Positions 12,864 to 19,448 of a stretch of DNA of 19,469 nt are shown piece by piece. Every line of letters starts with the position of its first letter. The first letter of the stretch is position 1. The notes beneath the pieces were generated by a model. The model had not been told where the DNA came from and ran no database searches. It worked only from the letters and a program-made list of their open reading frames with translations. A program made the translations under genes and the position numbers. Location of the stretch: contig JAHJRM010000045.1 of NCBI GenBank assembly GCA_018830905.1, positions 1-19,469 on the forward strand, in the 5' to 3' direction. This stretch comes from Nanobdellota archaeon (GTDB taxonomy: Archaea > Nanobdellota > Nanobdellia > Pacearchaeales > GW2011-AR1).

Positions 12864-14333
12864 TTAAAAATCATAACTTTCATTAAAACCTGGGACTTTT
12901 GTTTCTTTTGGCTTATTTCTTAAGATATCTTTTGCGATGTCTTTTACCCATTTGTCTCGGTCTCTTTTAGCGAATGTTTTTAGGGTTTCGTCGCTTAGTG
13001 CTGGATTATAAGAGAATTCTGATTCGTATGAACCTAGGGCGTATGTTACTATTAAGAATCCGTTTTTTGACACGGCGTTTTTTGTTTCAATTTGTTCGTT
13101 TCCGAATCTTGACTCAATGGCTTTTCTCTCTTCGATGGTTAGTTCTGCTATTCCAATTAAATAGGGAGCTGTTTCATTTGTTGATTCTTCAGGAACTACC
13201 CTCTCTATTATCTCCATTGTGCTGACATTGATTGTTATTGATGAAGTCTCAAAACCGTTTGTTTCAAGGATTTTTATTTTTAGAAGCCCTTCTTCTAATG
13301 TTAGATTTAGTTTTGTTAGGTCTATTATTATTTTTTCTCTAGTGTATTCTGTTGAGATTATCACTTCCTTATTTGTTATTTGTGTTTCGAGAACATCCTC
13401 GTTTAGTTTTTCGATATCTGTTCTGACACTTCCTTTGTCAATTCCATTGAATTTTTCATTGTTTTTTAGTTTGTAAGAGAAAGATTGTCTTTTTGTTATG
13501 CTACCTTGAATAATTTTTATTCCTTCGGAGATTGCTCCTCCCGTGATTGGTGCTCCTTCCTCTGATTCGCTTTCCAAAATTTCATTAGAATTTTCTTCAG
13601 TAGAGCCTATAGAATCATCAGTATTTTCTGTTCCTGAATCTTTTGTATTTGTAGCATCTATTGAATTCTTTGTTTCATCTGTGCTAATCTCTGAGGTTTC
13701 TTCTGTTGTATTTGCAGAATCATTAATATTATCTTCAGCTTCTTCTTCGTCAGAGGTTGAATTGTCATTTGTCATATTTGTTTCGTTTTCAATATTAGTA
13801 TTTGTTGAGTTATTTTCCACAGTTTGGTTTGTGGGTATTTCAGTTTTATTGTTAAGATTATCTGCGGGACTTGTTTCGGAGCCATTATCTGAATCTTTCT
13901 GTGGGTCTGGCGTATTCTCTTGATTGGTTAATATTATTAGATTGAAGTAAACTTCTGGATAGAGGAAAGGTTCTAGACCTGTTTCAAGTATTGTCTTTCC
14001 GTTGTTTTCGAAAACTAATCTGGATGATTCTGTTAGTTCGTTTTGATGTGAAAGGATTAATTGCCCACTTATGATTCCTTCAGAATATTCTGCATCGAGG
14101 TCCATCACGGCTCTTCCTGTGAAGACATTTTCCATGTTGAATGCTAAGTATGTTATTGCTATTAATGCCAGTAATCCTACAAATGCGAGCGAGATTTTTT
14201 TGTAGCTTGGTTTGTATGCTTTTTTGGAGGTTCCACGGTATTCAGAAATAACTTTTCCATCCTCCCTACGGCTATGATAAATGTAAGGACCGTAAATCTT
14301 ACCACCTCTTTTTATGTATTTTTTGTACGCCAT
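12864..14333 (-). CDS. Membrane-anchored surface protein with acidic low-complexity linker
   Basis: 489 residues. The N-terminal cytoplasmic segment 1-43 carries KRGGKIYGPYIYHSRRE and DGKVISEYRG, a short module I recall from other DPANN surface proteins. A single transmembrane helix lies at 46-66, followed by FTGRAV (71-76). Residues 137-262 are a Asn/Thr/Ser/Glu-rich linker full of N-x-S/T sequons, so probably glycosylated and extracellular. It ends at ITGGAISEG (263-271). Residues 272-480 contain beta-rich segments (for example TREKIIIDLTKLNLTLEEGLLKIKI) and a closing charged helix. No catalytic motif is seen. The topology and display function are fairly safe; the role is unknown. It is divergent from the lipoprotein gene next door, with about 90 nt between starts. 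Confidence 0.72.
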   Translation of the reverse strand: MAYKKYIKRGGKIYGPYIYHSRREDGKVISEYRGTSKKAYKPSYKKISLAFVGLLALIAITYLAFNMENVFTGRAVMDLDAEYSEGIISGQLILSHQNELTESSRLVFENNGKTILETGLEPFLYPEVYFNLIILTNQENTPDPQKDSDNGSETSPADNLNNKTEIPTNQTVENNSTNTNIENETNMTNDNSTSDEEEAEDNINDSANTTEETSEISTDETKNSIDATNTKDSGTENTDDSIGSTEENSNEILESESEEGAPITGGAISEGIKIIQGSITKRQSFSYKLKNNEKFNGIDKGSVRTDIEKLNEDVLETQITNKEVIISTEYTREKIIIDLTKLNLTLEEGLLKIKILETNGFETSSITINVSTMEIIERVVPEESTNETAPYLIGIAELTIEERKAIESRFGNEQIETKNAVSKNGFLIVTYALGSYESEFSYNPALSDETLKTFAKRDRDKWVKDIAKDILRNKPKETKVPGFNESYDF

Positions 14334-14386
14334 TATGTAGGGTAACGGTTATTTTAACCAAAAATGATATTTAAACTTTCTTATCT

Positions 14387-14403
14387 TCGGAAGATTTATA
14401 AGA
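14387..14403 (+). promoter_or_regulatory. Promoter block of lipoprotein gene 1 (identical copy 1)
   Basis: TCGGAAGATTTATAAGA contains the TATA box ATTTATAA. It lies 37 nt (block start) upstream of the ATG at 14424, which sets that ATG as the start instead of an upstream in-frame ATG at 14364 that precedes the promoter. The same 17 bases recur at 15046-15062 with the same spacing. Confidence 0.75.
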
Positions 14404-14423
14404 CAGAATCTTCTTCATTTATT

Positions 14424-15038
14424 ATGGATTTAGAGAGTATATCTGAATGGGGAAAGGGTCTTTTTAGTGGTAAGTTTGTCTCACTTTTTGCCGCCTCTGC
14501 TTTGGCTTTTTCTTGTGGAGATGATAGTAGTGGACATTCTCCTCTTATAACAGGGCCCGAATATGTTAATGCTAGTTTGTCGCAGCAGAGAACTCTGTAT
14601 AATGTGGGTCTTAGAAACGAATCAAGTTATAGGAATATTAGTTCAGAGAAGTCTTTTGGTGATTATTTTTCTCAAGCTTTTCAGGATAATCAAATGGGTC
14701 TTATTGTTTATGCTCCTGTTCGTGGCGAGGCTGGAACTTATGATCTTCAAATAACAAATCTTGGAGATTTGAAAAGTAATGGCTTAGAAAATATGAGGGT
14801 TCATTTTGATTCGGCAGATTCTGGTAGTTTTTCAGAGAGAGTTCGATTCGGATTTGTTTTACCTCAAGAAGATGGTTGTGATTTTTACATTTTTAATTCT
14901 AGTTCAAGGAAGGATTCGGATTCACAGGGTCAATTGGTGGATGATTCACCCTCTTTCGCAAATATGGTCCATTTTTTTGTTGATTCTAGTAGTGAAAGAG
15001 ATATTCTTGGTGATGAGCAGAGTTTTCGATTTGAGTAA
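14424..15038 (+). CDS. Small lipoprotein-like secreted protein, paralogous N-terminus to the next gene
   Basis: 204 residues from ATG 14424. The frame is open further upstream to 14364, but the promoter lies inside that extension. Residues 13-30 are hydrophobic and end in AFSC with Cys31 followed by GDD, a lipobox-like site, so the mature protein probably starts at a lipid-modified Cys31. Residues 32-204 are polar, with short beta-rich segments (AGTYDLQITNLGDL, and RVRFGFVLPQEDGCDFYIFN), and are presumably outside. I recognise no domain. The first 34 residues match those of the next protein at 19 positions without gaps, including the Cys and GDD, so the two signal regions are duplicates. It is not similar to that protein downstream of residue 34. 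Confidence 0.7.
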   Translation: MDLESISEWGKGLFSGKFVSLFAASALAFSCGDDSSGHSPLITGPEYVNASLSQQRTLYNVGLRNESSYRNISSEKSFGDYFSQAFQDNQMGLIVYAPVRGEAGTYDLQITNLGDLKSNGLENMRVHFDSADSGSFSERVRFGFVLPQEDGCDFYIFNSSSRKDSDSQGQLVDDSPSFANMVHFFVDSSSERDILGDEQSFRFE

Positions 15039-15045
15039 TTTTTTC

Positions 15046-15062
15046 TCGGAAGATTTATAAGA
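15046..15062 (+). promoter_or_regulatory. Promoter block of lipoprotein gene 2 (identical copy 2)
   Basis: The same 17 bases as 14387-14403. The start of the block is 37 nt upstream of the ATG at 15083, exactly the spacing of copy 1. Both genes should therefore be leaderless and similarly controlled. Confidence 0.75.
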
Positions 15063-15082
15063 TTCATGGTGTTTTATTTTTG

Positions 15083-17263
15083 ATGGTTTTGGAGGACCTT
15101 TTTACTAAGGGAAAGAATTTTTTTAGAAGGAATTTTGTTCCTTTGCTTGCCTCATCTGCACTTCTTTTTTCTTGCGGAGATGATGGTAAAGGACCTACAG
15201 AATCTTCGGATGATCCACCGAGTGTTTATGAATTATCTAGTGTCGAGTTGAATACGTTTTCTGAAGTTGAAAAAGATAAGGTGGTTTTTTCAGAACCTCA
15301 GAATTATTCTCCTGGAGATGTGATTGTTGGGGGAATCAGCGAGATGACGCCTAATGGAATTCTTGTTGAGGTGACAGGGGTTTCTTCAGATGGAACTGTT
15401 GTCCAGACTAGACCTGCAAGTTTAGAACAGGTAATTGAGGGGGATTCTTTCAAATTTAATCAACCAATTTTGCCCAGTGATGATAGTGCTCCAAGGGTTT
15501 CTTCGGGGAAGATTGTTAGTGTGCAGTCTGCTGATTTTAGCTACTCTTATAATTTTGAAGATGTTGTTCTAGCACAGAATTCTTCTGGAGGGAGGTTGGC
15601 TCTTAATGGAAATTTCTCATTCAGTGTTGTTCCAGATATTGAAGCTGTATGGGGGGATAGATACCTAAAGGCTCAGGTTAATCTTGAACAGGGAGTTGAT
15701 CTTAGACTTGTTTCTGATTTAGATTTTAGAATAAATAATTTTCAGGAATCATATCCTCTTTTGAATCTTCCTTCTATTCCTATTCCTGGAACAATCGTTG
15801 TTCTTACGCCTTCTATAGATATTGTTGTTGGAGTCTTTTCTGGATTGTCTGCAAGTTTGGAGGCTAATCTTTCTCAAATGGCAAGTTTAACGCCAGGGCT
15901 AGCTTATGTTAATGGTGACTGGAAGAATATTACTGGTTTTGAAAATCAATTTGAATTTTTTGTTGATAAAGTAATGAGCTCTCTGGAGGTTGAAGTTTAT
16001 GCTGGACCATATATTAAATTTCACTTTAATGATTACGGGCTTTTACTTCCTGCCGTTCAGGCGGGGATAAGTGGGAACGTTCAGTTTGAATCTGGGTCAG
16101 AAAGTGATTGGAGTCTTTTAGGAGGTTTGGCTGCTAATATTGGTGTGGATCCTAGTAGGTTTTTTAAGATTTTTATGGAGCCTTATAACAAAAAAGTTTT
16201 GGAGAAGAAAAAGCTTCTGGCTGAAGGGGAGTTTGGAGATAACATTTCTGTTTATGGTTCTGACTTTACCGACGTGGGGGAAGATGGTGAAGAGGGTGAT
16301 GATGTAGGGGTGGAGGATTCAGGATTGACTGGGGGGGAAGGGGATGGCAATTCTAATTTGAATGTAGAGGGTGTTGGAGAGATTTCCCCTTCAGAGTTAA
16401 CAGGGAGGATAGCATTTATCTCTGGATATGATATCTGTTTGATTAATCCTGATGGGAGTAATCGTAAGACTTTGATACAAGAAGATAAATCTATCTCTGG
16501 TTATTCTTGGTCTTCTAATGGAACAGAAATTGTTTATTCAACTAGCGCGAGGGATATGATCTTATTTAATCTAGAGAGTGCTAATAGAACAGTCTTGATT
16601 TCTAATGGGGGAAGTGTATATAATTCTCTAGAATACCTCTCTTTTTCTCCAAATGGAGATAGAATTGCCTATTCTGATGGTTCGATTCATCCAGGGTCAA
16701 TATATTCACTAGACTTATTAAGTCTTGTTTCCACAAGAATCTATCCCCTCGGAGATAATGATTTAGATAGATTTACTGGGATTTCCTGGTCTCCACACCA
16801 AGCAATAACTTTTTCAACAAGGAGTAAGGGAGGTCTTTTTAAAATGAATTCTGATGGAACTGGCTTTGAAGAGGTGGGGGTAGATGCTGGAGAGGGTAGA
16901 GAGAGCTTCTTTGCTATTTACCATCCTTCTGTTTCTCCTGATGGAAAGAAGATTGCATTTTCAACAATGAGATTTAGAGTTACTTCTAAGACTAAGGATT
17001 CTTGGACTTATTCCCCTGAACTTCCTGACATCTGGGTAGAGAACATAGATGGTTCTGGTGCAGTAAATCTAACAGATAGTCCAACTCAGATTGATTATCA
17101 TCCTTCATGGTCTCCAGATGGAAAATGGATTACTTATAGGAGTAAAGAAAGGCTTAATGGTAACGCTAATATTTGGATAATGAATTACCTTCAGAATTCT
17201 AATAGATTTCAACTGACTGACGAAAGTTCCGAATGCCATTCTCCTCACTGGTCTCCTAGATAA
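15083..17263 (+). CDS. Lipoprotein-like protein with beta-rich domain and C-terminal TolB/PD40-type beta-propeller
   Basis: 726 residues from ATG 15083; the in-frame TTG at 15080 is less likely. Residues 12-30 are hydrophobic and end LLFSC with Cys31 then GDDGKGPTES, a bacterial-style lipobox. Residues about 75-125 (YSPGDVIVGGISE, NGILVEVTGVSSDGTVVQT, PASLEQVIEGDSF) and 150-360 form a beta-rich domain resembling ones seen in bacterial secreted proteins. Residues 383-435 are a Gly/Asp/Glu-rich linker. Residues 440-726 are a WD40-like/TolB beta-propeller, with repeated FSPNGDRIAYSD, SVSPDGKKIAFST and SWSPDGKWITYRS blades and DIWVENIDGSG or NIWIMN turns. Propellers of this class bind partners or ligands. 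I infer a cell-surface binding protein; the partner is unknown. It is tandem with lipoprotein gene 1. Confidence 0.8.
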   Translation: MVLEDLFTKGKNFFRRNFVPLLASSALLFSCGDDGKGPTESSDDPPSVYELSSVELNTFSEVEKDKVVFSEPQNYSPGDVIVGGISEMTPNGILVEVTGVSSDGTVVQTRPASLEQVIEGDSFKFNQPILPSDDSAPRVSSGKIVSVQSADFSYSYNFEDVVLAQNSSGGRLALNGNFSFSVVPDIEAVWGDRYLKAQVNLEQGVDLRLVSDLDFRINNFQESYPLLNLPSIPIPGTIVVLTPSIDIVVGVFSGLSASLEANLSQMASLTPGLAYVNGDWKNITGFENQFEFFVDKVMSSLEVEVYAGPYIKFHFNDYGLLLPAVQAGISGNVQFESGSESDWSLLGGLAANIGVDPSRFFKIFMEPYNKKVLEKKKLLAEGEFGDNISVYGSDFTDVGEDGEEGDDVGVEDSGLTGGEGDGNSNLNVEGVGEISPSELTGRIAFISGYDICLINPDGSNRKTLIQEDKSISGYSWSSNGTEIVYSTSARDMILFNLESANRTVLISNGGSVYNSLEYLSFSPNGDRIAYSDGSIHPGSIYSLDLLSLVSTRIYPLGDNDLDRFTGISWSPHQAITFSTRSKGGLFKMNSDGTGFEEVGVDAGEGRESFFAIYHPSVSPDGKKIAFSTMRFRVTSKTKDSWTYSPELPDIWVENIDGSGAVNLTDSPTQIDYHPSWSPDGKWITYRSKERLNGNANIWIMNYLQNSNRFQLTDESSECHSPHWSPR

Positions 17264-17286
17264 GACAATTCTAAAAAAAAAGAATT
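17264..17286. terminator. Bidirectional terminator between convergent genes
   Basis: AATTCT (17267-17272) and AGAATT (17281-17286) form a short hairpin around an A-run, which reads as a T-run on the minus strand. It sits between two convergent stop codons and could end both transcripts. Confidence 0.5.
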
Positions 17287-18382
17287 AACTATAATATCCG
17301 CCGCACTCGCTGTTTTCCCAGACGTTATAAACTGTTACATCTTCAACGATTCCTGGCGCGGTTGCTGTAAGTCTTAAGTAATATCCTGTTCCTTCTGGAA
17401 CGGGTCCGTGGAAAGATATTTGTCTACAGATTACAAGGTCTACGAAACTGATCCATTTCCTTTGAAGATTTTGGACTGCTATGTTGGGTATATCTGCACT
17501 AAGTAGCTGGAACGGTTCTGCGTTTGTGAAGACTTCTTCAATTGTCCCGGTGTTCGTGATTGTGTCTGCTGTACAAGTATTGACGCTACAGTATTCCCCG
17601 AGGGCACATTCCCCAAGAACTGCAGTACAATCTACAGATTGTCCACAGACTGTTACTAAACCACATTGGTATGTTCCTAGGCGATCACAAATACTTTCAA
17701 CGGGATTGTAGTTACATGTTTCGCTACAGACTTCTGCTACACAGGAATATCCTATTTGACAGTCGTCGTCTATTATACAGGCTGCTCCTGGTGGTTCACC
17801 TGGACTGCAATCTTCAGGACATGTTAGCTCTGTTTCAGATGCTTGACATACTAAATCTCCACATACATCTCCTCCTCCATCTCCTCCACCGATTGCAGGA
17901 GTTACTTGTCCAAGAATCACTACGTGAGTTACGCCTCCCATACCATCAGCTCCAGAGCTTGTTAGATATATTGGAGCAACAGATATTGTCCACCCGTTTT
18001 CTACTCCTGTTATCTCTTCATCTGTGATTGTGAATGTTTTTTCTTCTCCTTGTAAGAGGGAAGTGGTTCTGTCTACACTTTGACTGTTTTCTCCATCAAA
18101 GAATACAAATCTTAATCCTGAAACGTCTCCGCTACCGGCATTTCTTCTAACGCTGATTGTTGTTACTCCTTCTATGACAGATGCTCTAGTAATTTTTAGA
18201 TCCAGTGTGAGTCCGCTGAAAGTTATTTCTTCTGAACCGCTTGAGATTACATTTCTTAGAACTCCCCAAATGATTCCTATTGCGATGATAACGAGGAGAA
18301 TTACAAGGAGGGTTGCGACGATTTCGGACAGACCTTTTTTACTTTCCAAGACTAGAAAATTTCTCTTACCATCTTTTTTCAT
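17285..18382 (-). CDS. Pilin-like secreted protein with cysteine-rich module
   Basis: 365 residues. The N-terminus has KKG followed by LSEIVATLLVILLVIIAIGIIWG, the archaeal type IV pilin pattern. Class III signal peptidase would cut after Gly17, leaving the hydrophobic helix 20-40 to build the filament core or anchor. Residues 50-160 are a beta-rich domain. A Gly-rich linker at 165-171 leads to a cysteine-rich segment, 174-270, with 16 cysteines and the motifs CGDLVCQASETELTCPEDC and CIIDDDCQIGYSCVAEVC, probably disulfide-bonded outside the cell. Residues 280-365 are a further beta-rich domain. It could be a minor pilin or a pilin-anchored adhesin. No pilus assembly genes are visible here apart from the secretion-ATPase-like domain at 12171-12863. 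The TATA box lies about 25 nt upstream of the start. Confidence 0.8.
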   Translation of the reverse strand: MKKDGKRNFLVLESKKGLSEIVATLLVILLVIIAIGIIWGVLRNVISSGSEEITFSGLTLDLKITRASVIEGVTTISVRRNAGSGDVSGLRFVFFDGENSQSVDRTTSLLQGEEKTFTITDEEITGVENGWTISVAPIYLTSSGADGMGGVTHVVILGQVTPAIGGGDGGGDVCGDLVCQASETELTCPEDCSPGEPPGAACIIDDDCQIGYSCVAEVCSETCNYNPVESICDRLGTYQCGLVTVCGQSVDCTAVLGECALGEYCSVNTCTADTITNTGTIEEVFTNAEPFQLLSADIPNIAVQNLQRKWISFVDLVICRQISFHGPVPEGTGYYLRLTATAPGIVEDVTVYNVWENSECGGYYS

Positions 18383-18401
18383 GTTTCTAATAGATTTTAG
18401 A

Positions 18402-18410
18402 TATTTATAA
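18402..18410 (-). promoter_or_regulatory. TATA box of the pilin-like gene
   Basis: TTATAAATA on the minus strand lies about 25 nt upstream of the ATG at 18382. Confidence 0.65.
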
Positions 18411-18440
18411 AACTAACTTTTATTCTTAAGTTTCATAATG

Positions 18441-18450
18441 TTTAAGTATA
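18441..18450 (+). promoter_or_regulatory. TATA-like box of the terminal orphan gene
   Basis: TTTAAGTATA is centred about 25 nt upstream of the ATG at 18470, again at leaderless spacing. Confidence 0.5.
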
Positions 18451-18469
18451 TCTATGATTTGTTTTTAGC

Positions 18470-18859
18470 ATGACCCTTGTTGCTGCTGTCGAGGACGGAA
18501 GCGTGTATCTCCGGTTTGGAGAGGGTGAGCTTTATGTAAAGGGTTTTTTGGATGAAGGTCTTTCTTCTATGCCTAGTGGATTGGAGTATGGAGGTCTTGT
18601 TAATTATGGTGAGCACCTTGGAAGGCAGAGACCATTTCTTTTACCTCTTGTTCATTTACAAAGATTATTATGCGTTTCTCATAATAGGTTTGTTTCACTT
18701 GATGGAGAGAATGAGGCGCGAAGAACTTCTGAAGGGGAGCTTATTGTTAGGAGGTGCAAATCTTTAGAGATTAGTAGTTGTTTTGAAGCTAGATTTTCGA
18801 AAGAAGAGTGTACTGTGATTATGAATTATGTGAAAAAGCTTCTTGAGAATGTTGGTTAA
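18470..18859 (+). CDS. Hypothetical protein, 129 aa
   Basis: A 129-residue soluble-looking protein with no signal peptide or membrane helix, and with four cysteines (Cys68, Cys95, Cys103 and Cys113). The N-terminal half is beta-prone (SVYLRFGEGELYVKGF) and the C-terminus forms an amphipathic helix (KEECTVIMNYVKKLLENVG). I do not recognise the family. The start is supported by a TATA-like box at the usual distance. It stands alone between the divergent pilin-like gene and a non-coding region, with a T-run directly after its stop. That it is a gene is likely from its promoter and terminator context; its role is unknown. Confidence 0.62.
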   Translation: MTLVAAVEDGSVYLRFGEGELYVKGFLDEGLSSMPSGLEYGGLVNYGEHLGRQRPFLLPLVHLQRLLCVSHNRFVSLDGENEARRTSEGELIVRRCKSLEISSCFEARFSKEECTVIMNYVKKLLENVG

Positions 18860-18867
18860 TTTTTTCT
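18857..18867 (+). terminator. T-run after the orphan gene
   Basis: The stop codon TAA runs straight into TTTTTT, an archaeal-style intrinsic terminator. Confidence 0.4.
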
Positions 18868-19148
18868 AGGGATTATTGAGCTTGCTGACGCTCGCAATTG
18901 TTTGACTCAAAACTGACTCTGTCTAGTTTTTCGCTTTGATAAAATTAAGTCTTAAAATTATTAGGAGTTTTTGTTAGTAGACGATAGATTATTGAAATTA
19001 CCTGTTTAGTATAATTTTTAAATGTGGATTTTGTCTTCAGATTGTTAGTTGAACCGGGATTTCCAATCAGCCTTGAGTCCTAACCTAAAGGAGAGGTTGA
19101 TAAGGAGAACCTTGGTTCCCGTTCCAACTTCGTTGGCTCCCTTTCCCA
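18868..19148. other. Non-coding region upstream of tRNA-Glu
   Basis: Holds a GCTCGC-type motif at 18878-18900, 18 nt after the orphan gene's stop, and a TATA-like TTTTTAAAT at 19015-19023. A transcript from that box would start near 19045 and run into the tRNA with a leader of about 150 nt. Within that leader are several short hairpins: AACCT-AAAGGAG-AGGTT (19083-19099), GAACCTTGGTTC (19107-19118) and CCAAC-TTC-GTTGG (19124-19136). No ORF or known RNA family is recognised. Confidence 0.4.
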
Positions 19149-19193
19149 AAAGGAAGGGGTGACTTGTTAGGGGAAACGTAGTTTCCCATACGA
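19149..19193. repeat. Inverted copy of the dispersed structured repeat, abutting tRNA-Glu
   Basis: Read on the minus strand this matches the 71-nt repeats at 8364-8551 over CGTATGGGAA, the hairpin, and CCCTAACAAGTCACCC, then TTCCTTT. The hairpin here is GGGAAAC-GTA-GTTTCCC (19171-19187). The element stops exactly where the tRNA begins. Confidence 0.8.
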
Positions 19194-19334
19194 GCCCCGA
19201 TAGTTCAGAGGCCAAGAATGCAGCCCTCTCAATTCAAGTGGTGGTTTAATCTCGATGAGAGAATAGGACCTAGCATCTCAATGCAAGCCACCTTGGAGAA
19301 CGGCTGTGACCCGGGTTCGAATCCCGGTCGGGGC
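19194..19334 (+). tRNA. tRNA-Glu(CTC) with a 69-nt intron at 37/38
   Basis: Exon 1 (19194-19231) has acceptor strand GCCCCGA, D-stem GTTC/GAAT with D-loop AGAGGCCAA, and anticodon stem CAGCC with loop CTCTCA. Exon 2 (19301-19334) supplies C38, the matching GGCTG, a 4-nt variable loop TGAC, the T-arm CCGGG-TTCGAAT-CCCGG and acceptor strand TCGGGGC. All four stems pair fully apart from a G-T at the D-stem base. Position 33 is T and the anticodon is CTC, which reads GAG (Glu). No CCA is encoded; the next base is G. Splicing needs the archaeal endonuclease. The intron boundaries could shift by a base or two. Confidence 0.9.
19232..19300 (+). other. tRNA-Glu intron with bulge-helix-bulge-like structure
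   Basis: Exon bases TCTC (19227-19230) pair with GAGA at 19296-19299 to give the 4-bp central helix of a bulge-helix-bulge, with the two splice sites in the flanking bulges. Deeper in the intron GGTGGTTT (19240-19247) pairs with AAGCCACC (19285-19292, one G-T). There is no ORF in the intron. Confidence 0.75.
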
Positions 19335-19339
19335 GTTTC

Positions 19340-19383
19340 GCAGATGGATTCGTCATTGATACATGAGATAAGAATTCATCTGC
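19340..19383 (+). other. Hairpin just downstream of tRNA-Glu
   Basis: GCAGATGGATTC (19340-19351) pairs with GAATTCATCTGC (19372-19383) over 12 bp with one G-T, closing a 20-nt loop. It could be a processing or termination signal for the tRNA transcript, or part of the structure leading to the repeated tRNA end at 19449. Confidence 0.6.
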
Positions 19384-19448
19384 CCGGTATTCGGACAAAT
19401 CGGTTTAAACAAAAAGGGAAAATTGAAAAAAACCGTTGGTTGTTTTCA

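Noticed and set aside
13543..13923. Plus-strand 126-residue ORF rich in Ser, Val and Glu
   Set aside because: Antisense shadow of the low-complexity Asn/Thr/Glu linker of the minus-strand surface protein.
14364..14423. Upstream in-frame ATG extending the first lipoprotein gene by 20 residues
   Set aside because: The TATA box lies inside this extension, and the downstream ATG gives a proper signal peptide that aligns with the paralogue.
19045..19120. Possible minus-strand tRNA-Leu (a GGACTCAAGG stretch looks like an anticodon arm)
   Set aside because: The would-be anticodon stem does not pair and there is no valid T-arm or acceptor stem.
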